A stretch of 34,398 nucleotides of DNA from contig CAJPUA010000001.1 of assembly GCA_905373705.1 (NCBI GenBank), positions 1 through 34,398 of the forward strand, given 5' to 3'. The notes under the pieces are model-generated. The model saw only the letters and a list, made by a program, of their open reading frames with translations. It had not been told where the DNA came from and made no database searches. Origin of the DNA: an uncultured Schwartzia sp. Lineage in GTDB: Bacteria > Bacillota > Negativicutes > Selenomonadales > Selenomonadaceae. The position numbers were made by a program, and so were the translations under genes. The stretch's first letter is position 1, and each line of letters opens with the position of its first letter. Shown in pieces: positions 16,670-24,620 of this stretch.

Positions 16670-16918
16670 ATGGGATTCAAACCCGCATACAAGTCCACGA
16701 TGTCCGATGAACGGAGAAAGGAACTTAGGAGTGAAGCAATTGCAGCCATGAAGGCTGGAAATATGGATTTGGCAAGGAAGATTGCGATGAAAGTCCCTTT
16801 GTCTTTGCCAATGGCGAATGTTTTGAAGCAGGATTGGGGAATCAAAAGGATGCTGGAAGTGGGGTGCAATTTGGACGATGCGGTAGCGATTTACGGCAAG
16901 GAGTGGCTGAATGACTGA
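16670..16918 (+). CDS. small protein of duplicated gene pair, copy 2
   Basis: 82 residues from ATG 16670, preceded by a very strong AGGAGGGGAGG ribosome-binding region; the frame's upstream extension to 16622 is ignored. It shares the copy-1 pattern: MS near the N-terminus, an alanine-rich helix, PL.LP, then GIKRMLE.G.NLDDAVA.YG.EWL. The stop overlaps the next start (ATGACTGA), as in copy 1. No known function. Confidence 0.8.
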   Translation: MGFKPAYKSTMSDERRKELRSEAIAAMKAGNMDLARKIAMKVPLSLPMANVLKQDWGIKRMLEVGCNLDDAVAIYGKEWLND

Positions 16919-17729
16919 GCGCTTTGCAGGAAAAGAAGCTCTATTTCTTGAAAACACCATATTTTTTGAGCTTGTCGCTTCAGGTGAGGGTCGAGAAGAA
17001 TTCAAAGATGCCTTAAAGACATTGACCGAACAGCTCAGGGAAAGCGGCTCAATTCAGGATGCCTTTTACTCCATCAACCTTGAGCGGCAGTGCATTGCTG
17101 TAGAGCAATTCCTGAGACCGGACAAGCTCAATGAGCTCAATCAGCAGCTCTTGAAGAGCAGCGCGGCGGAGCAGGGAGTGCGCTTTGTCATGGACGCTAG
17201 GGCGTACAAAGCGCAGATAGACAAAGTCTTCATCCATGGAATAACGGAGCTTCCCAGTGGTGAGCCCTATGAAGTTTTCGTATCAGCCCAGAAGCGTCAT
17301 CTTGAGGCCTCCAAGAAGAACTTCAGGACGTCGGAAGAGGTGGACTTTTTTAACGCCAGAGTGTCCAACCTAAACGCAGGTTTGAAAAATTTTAAGGAAC
17401 TCCAGGAAAAGGCCGTGTTCCCCGAACGAGCCGCCGCCAAGGCGGAAGCCCGAAAGCTGGTTGGAGAAGATGGTCAGGTCTTCCGTCCCAACCCAAAAGG
17501 CGACCACTGCTACAGGGGAGAGATTCTGAAAGTCACAGACACACACGCCATCCAGAGGTTCTCCGTCAATGCCGTCTACATTCATAATCTAAGAGATTTT
17601 CCAAGCAACAAGACCCCCTCCGTTGGCGACGTCCTCGCAATACGATACAGCAACGCCAGGATAGAGTTCGTTGAGCCCATCCCGGACAAGACGCAGGCGA
17701 AGGTCAGGCAGCAGGCTCTGGGAAGGTGA
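16911..17729 (+). CDS. KfrB-like domain protein, large partner of copy 2
   Basis: 272 residues. The N-terminal ~170 residues are helical and resemble those of the 12753-14015 protein (MTERF start, DKLNELNQQLLKS, then VRFVMDARAYK). The C-terminal ~80 residues (CYRGEILKVTDTHAIQRF, then NAVYIHNL) look like a KfrB-type domain. The beta module found in copy 1 is missing, so this is a shorter version. It is coupled to the small gene upstream, and the following TraB-like gene starts about 5 bases after its stop. Function unknown. Confidence 0.78.
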   Translation: MTERFAGKEALFLENTIFFELVASGEGREEFKDALKTLTEQLRESGSIQDAFYSINLERQCIAVEQFLRPDKLNELNQQLLKSSAAEQGVRFVMDARAYKAQIDKVFIHGITELPSGEPYEVFVSAQKRHLEASKKNFRTSEEVDFFNARVSNLNAGLKNFKELQEKAVFPERAAAKAEARKLVGEDGQVFRPNPKGDHCYRGEILKVTDTHAIQRFSVNAVYIHNLRDFPSNKTPSVGDVLAIRYSNARIEFVEPIPDKTQAKVRQQALGR

Positions 17730-17733
17730 CGCC

Positions 17734-18951
17734 TTGCTGCTGGCGTCGCAAAGGGACAAAATTTTAACCTCCGCCGCTTTCCTGATCGGCTTCCTTACCC
17801 CGCTCCTGCCTGTGCAATATGCCGCCCTTTGGGGCCTCGTGCCCCTGCTTGCCCTTGAGGCAGACAGCCGTCAAAGTTCTTTTCTTGTGTCATTCGTCTT
17901 CTATCTCGCTTTGTCGCGCGGTATCGTTCCCGGTTCCTGCGTTTTCTTTCGCGACGGAAGCCTCATTCGAGCACTTTGCCTCTGGTGCTCAAGTGCCTTC
18001 GGACTTGCTCTGCCCTACGCACTTCTATCCCCTGTTCGCTCGTCCTCCAAAACGCCCCAGGCTATGCGGCTCGTCCTTGCCATCCTGGCTTCAGCCCTCC
18101 CTCCCCTGGGCCTGATCGGCTGGGGAAGTCCGTTGGTCGCTGCCGGATTGTTCTTCCCTTCAACAGGTTGGATTGGACTGGCCCTTCTCCTTCTCCTCTA
18201 CGGTCTTGCGGCAACATGGCGATATGTTCGCCTTGTTCTGTTTGTCACTGCTCTGGCTCTGACACCCATCTTACCAATCATGGAAGCTATTCCCTCGGCT
18301 AACTGGACGGGGATTGACACGGCCTTTGGCCGACTCGCAAGTGGAAGTGCAGATTTTGAAGAGCAGTATCAGCGTGAGCGTGAGGTCTTCGCAGATCTCT
18401 TGCGGAAGAAGCGAAATGGAGAGTTGAGTGCTGATATCCTTCTGTTGCCTGAAACGCTGGTTGGACGCATGAACCCAACGACGCACAAACGTTGGAGAGA
18501 TTTCCTTCACCACCTAGACGACAAAAAAGTCTTCATCGCCGGTGCGGAGATTCCGAAGGGCTGGAAGTACGACAACGTGATGGTCGCTTTCAATGACCCT
18601 ACCGCACACAGTGGGGAGGTTATCAAGGAGCAGACGGCAATCCAGCGTTGTCCCGTGCCGTTCTCCATGTACCGCCCGCTCAATCCATGGGGCGCAAACG
18701 CCGATATCTTCTCACGAGGCGAAAGCTCCATGATGTACTTCGCAGGAGAAAAAGCAGGGTTTCTGATCTGCTACGAGCAGTTTCTGGCGTGGCCAATGCT
18801 CTCGATGATGAGCCTCAAGCCCGATCTGCTGGCGGCCCCGGCAAACTTCTGGTGGTGCCGGGATACTACATTGCCAGCAGTCCGCGAGCGAACCCTGAAG
18901 CTCTTGTGCGCCCTCTTTGGCGTACCGTTGATATCAGCAGTTAACATCTAA
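17734..18951 (+). CDS. traB: TraB-like membrane nitrilase (Lnt-related)
   Basis: About 405 residues from TTG 17734, chosen because GGAAGG lies 7 bases upstream; the longer frame (17671) begins inside the previous gene with an arginine-rich stretch. The first ~190 residues form six or so membrane segments. The rest is a carbon-nitrogen hydrolase fold with ILLLPETLVG (likely catalytic E), PVPFSMYRPLNPWG and FLICYEQF (likely nucleophile C). This matches apolipoprotein N-acyltransferase and TraB of Ti plasmids, which lies next to traF. In Lnt a lysine precedes the LVPFGEY motif; here the aligned residue appears to be Q, so acyltransferase activity is uncertain. A terminator follows directly. Confidence 0.82.
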   Translation: MLLASQRDKILTSAAFLIGFLTPLLPVQYAALWGLVPLLALEADSRQSSFLVSFVFYLALSRGIVPGSCVFFRDGSLIRALCLWCSSAFGLALPYALLSPVRSSSKTPQAMRLVLAILASALPPLGLIGWGSPLVAAGLFFPSTGWIGLALLLLLYGLAATWRYVRLVLFVTALALTPILPIMEAIPSANWTGIDTAFGRLASGSADFEEQYQREREVFADLLRKKRNGELSADILLLPETLVGRMNPTTHKRWRDFLHHLDDKKVFIAGAEIPKGWKYDNVMVAFNDPTAHSGEVIKEQTAIQRCPVPFSMYRPLNPWGANADIFSRGESSMMYFAGEKAGFLICYEQFLAWPMLSMMSLKPDLLAAPANFWWCRDTTLPAVRERTLKLLCALFGVPLISAVNI

Positions 18952-18962
18952 ACGAGATGCAA

Positions 18963-18985
18963 AAGGGGGGCGCAGAGCCCCCCTT
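18963..18985. terminator. bidirectional terminator between converging genes
   Basis: GGGGGGC (18965-18971) and GCCCCCC (18977-18983) form a perfect stem around GCAGA, extended by A-T pairs on both sides. It lies between the ends of traB (plus) and the hypothetical gene at 18994 (minus). Confidence 0.85.
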
Positions 18986-18993
18986 AGCGTCGG

Positions 18994-19539
18994 CTAACGA
19001 ACTTTCATGTAAACTTTACCGCCGCCATCGTAGAGATTTCCGGTCGTGTCCTTGTAAAGACCATTCCTCTCGGCCCGCTTCACAAGTTCCTTACCAACCT
19101 CAGAGGCTTGCTCTTTGAAGCCGCCCTCAAGATTATAGCCAATCCAACAATCACTGGTATTGCCTTGAAAAATCCAGTTGCCTTCAAGGTATTTTTCGAC
19201 ATTATCCACGCTCTTTTCCAGCGCTTCCCTGATGTGCTCCGGCGTATCCAACGTTTTTGCCAGATCCACTTCTTGTTCTATGTGCTCCACGCAGAATATC
19301 AAAAGCGCAGCCTTCAAACTTTTCATATCGTCCACCAGAGTTTTCGCTGCAATAAACTCTTGGGAAGCGTCCACGGGGATCCCCGTCATCATAGCCTGTA
19401 TCTTGGCTTCTTCCTCAGCCTTCTGTGCTTCAATCTTCTGCCCCTCGTCGGCCACTATGAAATCACGCCCAAAGACACCAAGCGCCAACCCCACCGCAAC
19501 ACCGAGCACACAAAACAAAACGATACGATTCTTGGACAT
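18994..19539 (-). CDS. membrane-anchored periplasmic hypothetical protein
   Basis: 181 residues. Residues ~5-23 are a hydrophobic N-terminal anchor or uncleaved signal. A charged coiled coil (~30-50) and a helical region (~60-120) follow, then a C-terminal beta-like segment rich in G, N and Y ending with KVYMKVR. Two cysteines outside the anchor could form a disulphide. No lipobox is visible. The gene follows topB by 5 bases with a GAGAGG ribosome-binding site, so it belongs to the topB operon. Family not recognised. A role in the envelope, perhaps exclusion or pilus assembly, is possible but unsupported. Confidence 0.8.
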   Translation of the reverse strand: MSKNRIVLFCVLGVAVGLALGVFGRDFIVADEGQKIEAQKAEEEAKIQAMMTGIPVDASQEFIAAKTLVDDMKSLKAALLIFCVEHIEQEVDLAKTLDTPEHIREALEKSVDNVEKYLEGNWIFQGNTSDCWIGYNLEGGFKEQASEVGKELVKRAERNGLYKDTTGNLYDGGGKVYMKVR

Positions 19540-19544
19540 TTCAG

Positions 19545-21839
19545 TTACCTCTCTTTCTTTCGGATCGCTGGCTTGCCGTCCACGTCGTCAAAGAAGTTTC
19601 GGCACGTCGAACACTTCCAGAACGGGCCGTTCTTGCCGTTGAACTTCTCCGCCTTGCCCTTGCATCCACGTACAGGACAGGGAGCCTTGGGGCGCTCTTC
19701 ACGCACGACAGGCTTCCCATCCACGTCCTTAAACGTCACGCCAGGAGAACAGAAGCACCGCCAGAACTTCCCGTAAGTGCCATTGAACTGTCGCGCCTTG
19801 CGACCGCAACCCAGGGGACAATCTGCCTCGATCACTTCGCCCGTGTAGAGCTTCTTGGGGACCGGTTGTCCATCCTTGTCCTGTGAGAAGGTGGCCTTGC
19901 AGACAGGACATGCCAGAAATGCGTTACCATCCTTCTTCGATACCCGCCGCAGGTAACCCGCACATCCCTCCGTGAGGCAGCGGGGCCGCCGCTTCGCTCC
20001 TGGCATTTCAGGAACTTCTAACGAACATTGTACCATCTGGCCGACCGCCTCAGAAACGTCGCGGACGAAATCATCGAGCTGAAGCTCTCCCTGATCGATC
20101 TGTGTCATCTTCCGTTCCCAGAGTGCCGTCAGGTCAGGCTCTACAAGGATAGAAGATCTACCGGATAGAAGAAGATCGATCAGCATCCTTCCTGGTGATG
20201 TGGAGATCAACTGTTTCTTCTTCTTCACCAGAAATTCACGCTCAAGGAGCAGCTTGATGATGCTCTCCTGTGTGGCTGGCGTCCCTATTCCATCCAGATC
20301 CTTCAGCTGTTTCTTAACCTCCGGGTCCTGCACAAAGCGATGAATGGAGTTCATTGCTTCAAGAAGCGTATCGTAACTGAACCGCTTCGGCGGCGTAGTC
20401 TTTCGTTCCTCCACCGTCGGGGTTGTCTTGCCGTCCTCGCCAACCACGACAGTGGGTACGCTTTGCAGATGCGTGTCCACGTCCTCCTCGCCTTGGCATT
20501 CAGCTTGTTCTACTTTTTTCCAGCCCTGCACAAGCGTCTCATTTCCCACTGTCTTGAACTTCTCATGCGCGGCCTCAAACTCCACAATGGTTTCGCGGAT
20601 TTCACAGTCCGGCATGAACTGAACGGCATAGCGGACACAGACCAGATCATAGATTTTGCGTTCAATGTCGTTCATAGCTCCCTCGATGGGGATTCTCCTG
20701 GTCGGGATGATCGCGTGATGTTCCGTGATCTTTGTATCGTCCCAGGCAGCGCTCTTCCTCGAACGATCGATGTCCAACTCTGAGTCCGCGATGGCAGGAC
20801 ACGCCGAACTGATAGCATCGAGTACAGCCCCCGCGTCGGAGTGATGCCCTTCTGGAATGTAGCAACAATCCGTGCGCGGGTACGTGAGATATCCCTGTTC
20901 ATAGAGCTTTTGAAGATGTTTCAGCGCATCCGTTATATCATAGCGCTTGCTGGCTTCGGCCTGAAGTTTGGGGAGATTGTACGGCAGCGGCGGGGCCTCG
21001 TGGCGGATTTTCTTGTCCGCCCTGGTAATTGTTCCTGTCGCACCCTCCAGATCGCGCTCCAGCGTTTCGCATACGTCGCGATCAACGAGGCGCCTCTCCT
21101 CATCCAGGCCGGGCGCTTCCTCTGACGGTTGCCAACGGCCCGTTACCTGGCGATCACCCGTCTTAAGTTTCAGTGTTGCTGAAAGCACGAAGAACGGCTT
21201 AGGCACGAAATTTTCGATCTCGCGATCTCGGCGGACAACGAGGCCGAGCGTCGGCGTCTGGACGCGGCCAACGCTGTAGACGCCATCATATCCTGCATCG
21301 GCGAGACAAAGGGAGCAGTACCGACTCAGGTTCATTCCCGTAAGCCAGTCGGCGTAACTTCGCGCCTGGCCAGCGTGGTATTCGCCCTTGTAGGTTGCAT
21401 TGTCTTTCATCTCCTTCAAAGCCTTGCGAATCGCATCCGGATTCATGTCGTTCAGGCGCAACCGCTTCGTTGGCCCGTTCCATCCGCAATAGTCCAGAAG
21501 CTCGTCTATCAGGAGTTGGCCTTCCCTGTCCGCATCTCCAGCATGGACGACCTCGGAAGCGTCCTTCAAGAGCTTCCTAATACCATGCAGCAGTCCCTTC
21601 GTCCGCTCGATCTCCCTGAGTTTCCATGCCTTCGGGATGATAGGCAAGTCCTCGATTTTCCAGCGCTTATAGCGCTCGTCGTAATCCTCCGGTTCACAAA
21701 GTTCCAGGAGGTGCCCTGCCGCCCAGGCCACAACATCATTGCCGCAACGGATGAAGTTCTCCGAACGTGTCTTGATGCCTGGCAACACATCTGCCAGAGC
21801 ACGGCCCACAGACGCTTTCTCGGCGATGTATAAGATCAT
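19545..21839 (-). CDS. topB: DNA topoisomerase III with C-terminal zinc fingers
   Basis: 764 residues, a type IA topoisomerase. The toprim domain starts MILYIAEKASVGRAL and contains HAGDADREGQ (102-107). The active-site region is YLTYPRTD with tyrosine Y320. The tail (~600-764) holds three cysteine clusters: CLTEGC ... CPVC, DCPLGCG ... CFC and CPVRGC ... CSTC, two with an F-N-G repeat between the cysteine pairs. Plasmid topoisomerase III (RP4 TraE, for example) is common on conjugative plasmids and may untangle replicating or transferred DNA. GAGAGG precedes the ATG. It lies downstream of the 27-codon peptide locus and may depend on that region's transcript. Confidence 0.95.
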   Translation of the reverse strand: MILYIAEKASVGRALADVLPGIKTRSENFIRCGNDVVAWAAGHLLELCEPEDYDERYKRWKIEDLPIIPKAWKLREIERTKGLLHGIRKLLKDASEVVHAGDADREGQLLIDELLDYCGWNGPTKRLRLNDMNPDAIRKALKEMKDNATYKGEYHAGQARSYADWLTGMNLSRYCSLCLADAGYDGVYSVGRVQTPTLGLVVRRDREIENFVPKPFFVLSATLKLKTGDRQVTGRWQPSEEAPGLDEERRLVDRDVCETLERDLEGATGTITRADKKIRHEAPPLPYNLPKLQAEASKRYDITDALKHLQKLYEQGYLTYPRTDCCYIPEGHHSDAGAVLDAISSACPAIADSELDIDRSRKSAAWDDTKITEHHAIIPTRRIPIEGAMNDIERKIYDLVCVRYAVQFMPDCEIRETIVEFEAAHEKFKTVGNETLVQGWKKVEQAECQGEEDVDTHLQSVPTVVVGEDGKTTPTVEERKTTPPKRFSYDTLLEAMNSIHRFVQDPEVKKQLKDLDGIGTPATQESIIKLLLEREFLVKKKKQLISTSPGRMLIDLLLSGRSSILVEPDLTALWERKMTQIDQGELQLDDFVRDVSEAVGQMVQCSLEVPEMPGAKRRPRCLTEGCAGYLRRVSKKDGNAFLACPVCKATFSQDKDGQPVPKKLYTGEVIEADCPLGCGRKARQFNGTYGKFWRCFCSPGVTFKDVDGKPVVREERPKAPCPVRGCKGKAEKFNGKNGPFWKCSTCRNFFDDVDGKPAIRKKER

Positions 21840-21860
21840 TGAATTACCTCTCTAAATTCG

Positions 21861-21893
21861 TTAGATCTGATCTTTTAATGGTGTATAATAGGG
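21861..21893 (+). promoter_or_regulatory. plus-strand promoter of the convergent pair
   Basis: A perfect TATAAT (21884-21889) has a weak TTAGAT 17 bases upstream. The 16 bases ATGGTGTATAATAGGG (21878-21893) are repeated with one change in inverted orientation at 22165-22180. The start of transcription would be near 21896. Confidence 0.6.
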
Positions 21894-21895
21894 AC

Positions 21896-22080
21896 GTAAT
21901 GAGAAGTCCGTCCGGGAGAGCACGGACGGTACGAAACTGGGCTGCCGAAGCGGGGCTCTTACCCCCACCTCGGACTTACGCCCTTCTGGTGAAGGTTATC
22001 ACGCTTTGAGACTGCGGATGAAGTCCGCGATGGCTGCTATAAGCTTTGCGAGGGCTTGTAGCAGCTTTGTTGTTCTCTCC
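21896..22080 (+). ncRNA. candidate antisense RNA (antitoxin-like)
   Basis: The predicted transcript runs from the TATAAT promoter to an intrinsic terminator: GCTGCTA (22033-22039) pairs with TAGCAGC (22059-22065), AAGC pairs with GCTT inside, and a U-rich tract follows (22066-22078). A long-range AAGTCCG/CGGACTT helix encloses a CCGTCCG/CGGACGG hairpin in the 5' half. It is complementary to the 3' part of the peptide gene and carries GTTATCAC (21995-22002), which can also pair with the GTGATAAC just before the peptide start. No expression data. Confidence 0.5.
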
Positions 22081-22082
22081 AC
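21999..22082 (-). CDS. 27-residue amphipathic peptide, candidate type I toxin
   Basis: GTG start (22080-22082) with a strong GGGAGGGGG ribosome-binding site 7-8 bases upstream; TGA at 21999-22001. The peptide begins MERTTKLLQALAKLI, continues with alanine, isoleucine and phenylalanine residues, and ends in a basic RSLKA. It would form an amphipathic helix with alternating leucine/isoleucine and lysine/arginine faces. Its ribosome-binding site can pair with GGAGGG complement at 22116-22121, and an 8-bp direct repeat (GTGATAAC) flanks the reading frame. Such layouts are seen in type I toxins like Fst. It could instead be a leader peptide for topB. Confidence 0.5.
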   Translation of the reverse strand: MERTTKLLQALAKLIAAIADFIRSLKA

Positions 22083-22197
22083 GTTATCACCCCCTCCCTG
22101 CAAAATCCTCAGGTTGGAGGGATACCCCTACAGCCTCACCCGATGCTCCGGGTGGCTCTCCGTCCCCTATTCTACACCATCTTCCAAATGCTTAGAA
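22083..22197 (-). promoter_or_regulatory. minus-strand promoter and structured leader of the peptide gene
   Basis: TAGAAT (22169-22174) within ATGGTGTAGAATAGGG mirrors the plus-strand promoter. The leader from about 22162 has a CACCCG/CGGGTG hairpin (22137-22154) and a CCCTCC segment (22116-22121) complementary to the peptide's ribosome-binding site (22092-22097), which could keep translation off. Confidence 0.5.
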
Positions 22198-23478
22198 TCC
22201 AGTTACTGTCGTCGTTGGCTCTATCCAAGGTTCAGGAAAAACAACGTCCTGCTGGACCATCACGTTGAAACGGGAACCTGGTTTGACGACTATTGTCGGC
22301 TGTATTTCCAAAGCCTTCTCAGCCAACTTTGCCCCGATGTTTGCGATCGTTGTTCCAGTCGTTTCGACCAGTACGTCTTTCGCGCTCTTCTTCTGGTTGT
22401 TATTTCCTGTGTCATCTTTGTTGTCGGAGGCAATATCGACAGCAGCGGTAAAAAACGACGTGAAAAGCCCAGCCATCAGAAGTTGTGAGTAGTGATGATC
22501 TACCTTCCCTTTGATGCCGCTGTATCCCGCCATATCCGCTCCTGGGGACCCTGCAATGTTCAAGCTGCTGCCATCTGGATAGATGATTCGATTCCAGACG
22601 ATACCTACTCTCTTCTGACCGTGTGTGATTTGGGAATCGTAGACTCCAAGCAGCCGTGCCCCCTGGGGAATCAGCAGATAGGCCCCGGTAGAGCTGTCAT
22701 AGACGTTCTCAGACACCTGCCCAATCACCATTCCCGGAAGATCGGAGTTCACCCCAGTAAGCAGGAGCCCTGGAATTACCGTTCCAGCCTTCAACTCCAT
22801 ATCCATGAGCTGCGGTGTTCTAACGTGTTCCGAATAGCCCTGTGGCGTCCGCCCCTCACCCTGTTGGGTCAGAAACTCCAGCTTCCGCTGCTGTGGTGTC
22901 TTCTGTGCTTCCAGTACAGCAAGCGCTGCCTCTCCGTCGTAAGGGGCCCTGCCGCCATACATCGGCGGCGTTCTTTGTGGGACAGTGACATTACTATCGC
23001 CCTTATCGCTCTCTTGCTGCATGTCCTTAAAGCCATCGACGGCAGATTTCGCGCTTAAGGAGTTCTTGCGGAAGTCGCGATACTCCCGACCACTCTCTTT
23101 CTGTGCGTCTGTTAGCTTTCGAGCCTGTTTTTTCGGTGGTGGCGCGGGCTGAATAACGATCACCTTCGGCGTAGGCTCCACGACCTCCTGCCCCGCTTCC
23201 GGAACGGATGCTGGAAGTGTTGGCTGCCGCCGTGCGGCATCAAGGAGCTCGTTTTTAAGCTTAGATGCGTCCGTCATCATCCCCTTTTTTCTCTGCTGTT
23301 CTGCACTCTGGAGATTCTGCTCCGAGTTTTGAGCCATAATGACAAAGAGCATGACGGCAATGATGATGATCATCACGAACATCAGAATCTTCTGTCCCGA
23401 AGTCCGCTTCGTCTTCTTAAGCTCCGCATTATCGGCAAACAGCGGCGAACGCGGTGCATTTTGTTGTTGCTCCGCCAT
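22192..23478 (-). CDS. trbI: TrbI/VirB10 envelope-spanning channel protein
   Basis: 428 residues. A short cytoplasmic N-terminus precedes a membrane segment (~30-50, rich in I, M and V), then a proline-rich periplasmic linker (PAPPPKKQARK, ~100). The C-terminal beta-barrel domain contains GTVIPG(L/I)L, YLLIPQGARLLGVYDS, IYPDGSSLNI and a GLFTSFFTAAVD segment, the last being the outer-membrane alpha-helical pore region. VirB10-type proteins connect inner and outer membranes and confirm a diderm host. The ATG lies 1 base after the trbG stop. Confidence 0.95.
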   Translation of the reverse strand: MAEQQQNAPRSPLFADNAELKKTKRTSGQKILMFVMIIIIAVMLFVIMAQNSEQNLQSAEQQRKKGMMTDASKLKNELLDAARRQPTLPASVPEAGQEVVEPTPKVIVIQPAPPPKKQARKLTDAQKESGREYRDFRKNSLSAKSAVDGFKDMQQESDKGDSNVTVPQRTPPMYGGRAPYDGEAALAVLEAQKTPQQRKLEFLTQQGEGRTPQGYSEHVRTPQLMDMELKAGTVIPGLLLTGVNSDLPGMVIGQVSENVYDSSTGAYLLIPQGARLLGVYDSQITHGQKRVGIVWNRIIYPDGSSLNIAGSPGADMAGYSGIKGKVDHHYSQLLMAGLFTSFFTAAVDIASDNKDDTGNNNQKKSAKDVLVETTGTTIANIGAKLAEKALEIQPTIVVKPGSRFNVMVQQDVVFPEPWIEPTTTVTGF

Positions 23479-23479
23479 T

Positions 23480-24598
23480 TCAACGCTCCCTCGTAATCAA
23501 GACCTTTGACTTGCCGGCAATCATTACGGCTTTCCTGCTCATCAGGCGATCTATGATATAGAGCTCGCCTTTAACACGATAGTTCACCAGCTTTTGCTGC
23601 TTGCCCTCGTAGAACAGCACGACCGGAGCCTCCAGCGCTCTGTACTTTTTAGGCATCTGGATATAGGTCTTTGTGCCGTCGTCAAAGACCCGGACGGGCT
23701 TCCAGTCCACCTTGCCGGACACCTTGTACCCGAAGAACAGATTCTCAGCAGACATCGCGTAACTGGCTTCAAGCATCGTTTCCTTCTTTTGCGCTGCCCG
23801 ATTGGCCGCAATGAATGCCCCCCACTCACTCGCCACATCCTGTGGGTAACTGAAGCATATCGAAGGAATGTAGTCTGAGTTCGAGGAAATGAGGTCCAGA
23901 TTATAAGTGCGCCGGTCGGTCATCACTAGGAGATTGGTGCTGATGTCCGGCATCAAAGGCTTGATCACAACATGGATTACCTCCGCGCCGTCCGCCCCAC
24001 TCTTTGCCGGGGATATCTGCCAGCGCACCGTATCTCCAGCGTGAACAGCGTTCACCTTCTCTCCGACCTGAAGGGCGATGTCCGTGACGCGATTCGGGCG
24101 GCAAACAATGCGAGGAATGACACTGCCATAGGCAAATGTTACTGCACCGTTCTGCCCGTGCATAGGCTGTATCACGTTGCTTGCTTTTGCAAACTCCTGC
24201 ACCAATTCCAAAGCGCGCTCGTCGACCTGCCGGAGTGTCAGATCTTCCTGAACATCCAGCCAGTGCTGAGCCCTTTGAATCTCACGAATCTCCTCAGGCG
24301 TCAATTCTTCCTCATCGTCCAAAAGCTGTTGCTCGACAGGTATCTGTACTTCACCGGAGGCTGTCACCCACTTCACGCTTGAGACATCCATAGATGCAGG
24401 CAGAATATCCGGATACTCCTTAACCAGTTCTTGGAAACGCTCGTCAATATTGAATTGCTTCTCTTCCTTTTCCAATGCTGCCTGGGCTGACTGCGGTCGT
24501 GGCCGTGGCCGTGGCTTGGGGATCACCGTGGAAGCAAAAACAGCATCTGAACAAAGAAGGACTGCCAACACAAAGACAGTCATAAAGAACCTTCTCAA
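23480..24598 (-). CDS. trbG: TrbG/VirB9 outer-membrane complex protein
   Basis: 372 residues. A signal peptide (~1-22, ending VFAS) is followed by a curious PKPRPRPRPQ tract, an acidic helical region, and the VirB9-type beta domains: TFAYGSVIPRIVCRPNRVTDIALQ near 165, the NLLVMTDRRTYNLDL repeat motif near 225 and a C-terminal FDDGTKTYIQMP segment. It forms the outer-membrane core with TrbI. It is in one operon with trbF upstream (22-base gap) and trbI downstream (1-base gap). Confidence 0.94.
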   Translation of the reverse strand: MRRFFMTVFVLAVLLCSDAVFASTVIPKPRPRPRPQSAQAALEKEEKQFNIDERFQELVKEYPDILPASMDVSSVKWVTASGEVQIPVEQQLLDDEEELTPEEIREIQRAQHWLDVQEDLTLRQVDERALELVQEFAKASNVIQPMHGQNGAVTFAYGSVIPRIVCRPNRVTDIALQVGEKVNAVHAGDTVRWQISPAKSGADGAEVIHVVIKPLMPDISTNLLVMTDRRTYNLDLISSNSDYIPSICFSYPQDVASEWGAFIAANRAAQKKETMLEASYAMSAENLFFGYKVSGKVDWKPVRVFDDGTKTYIQMPKKYRALEAPVVLFYEGKQQKLVNYRVKGELYIIDRLMSRKAVMIAGKSKVLITRER

Positions 24599-24620
24599 AG
24601 AAAAAACCTCCTCAACCCTC

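Noticed and set aside
22006..22488. 160-codon plus-strand frame
   Set aside because: Mostly opposite trbI; only its first part overlaps the candidate antisense RNA, and the protein has no sensible features.
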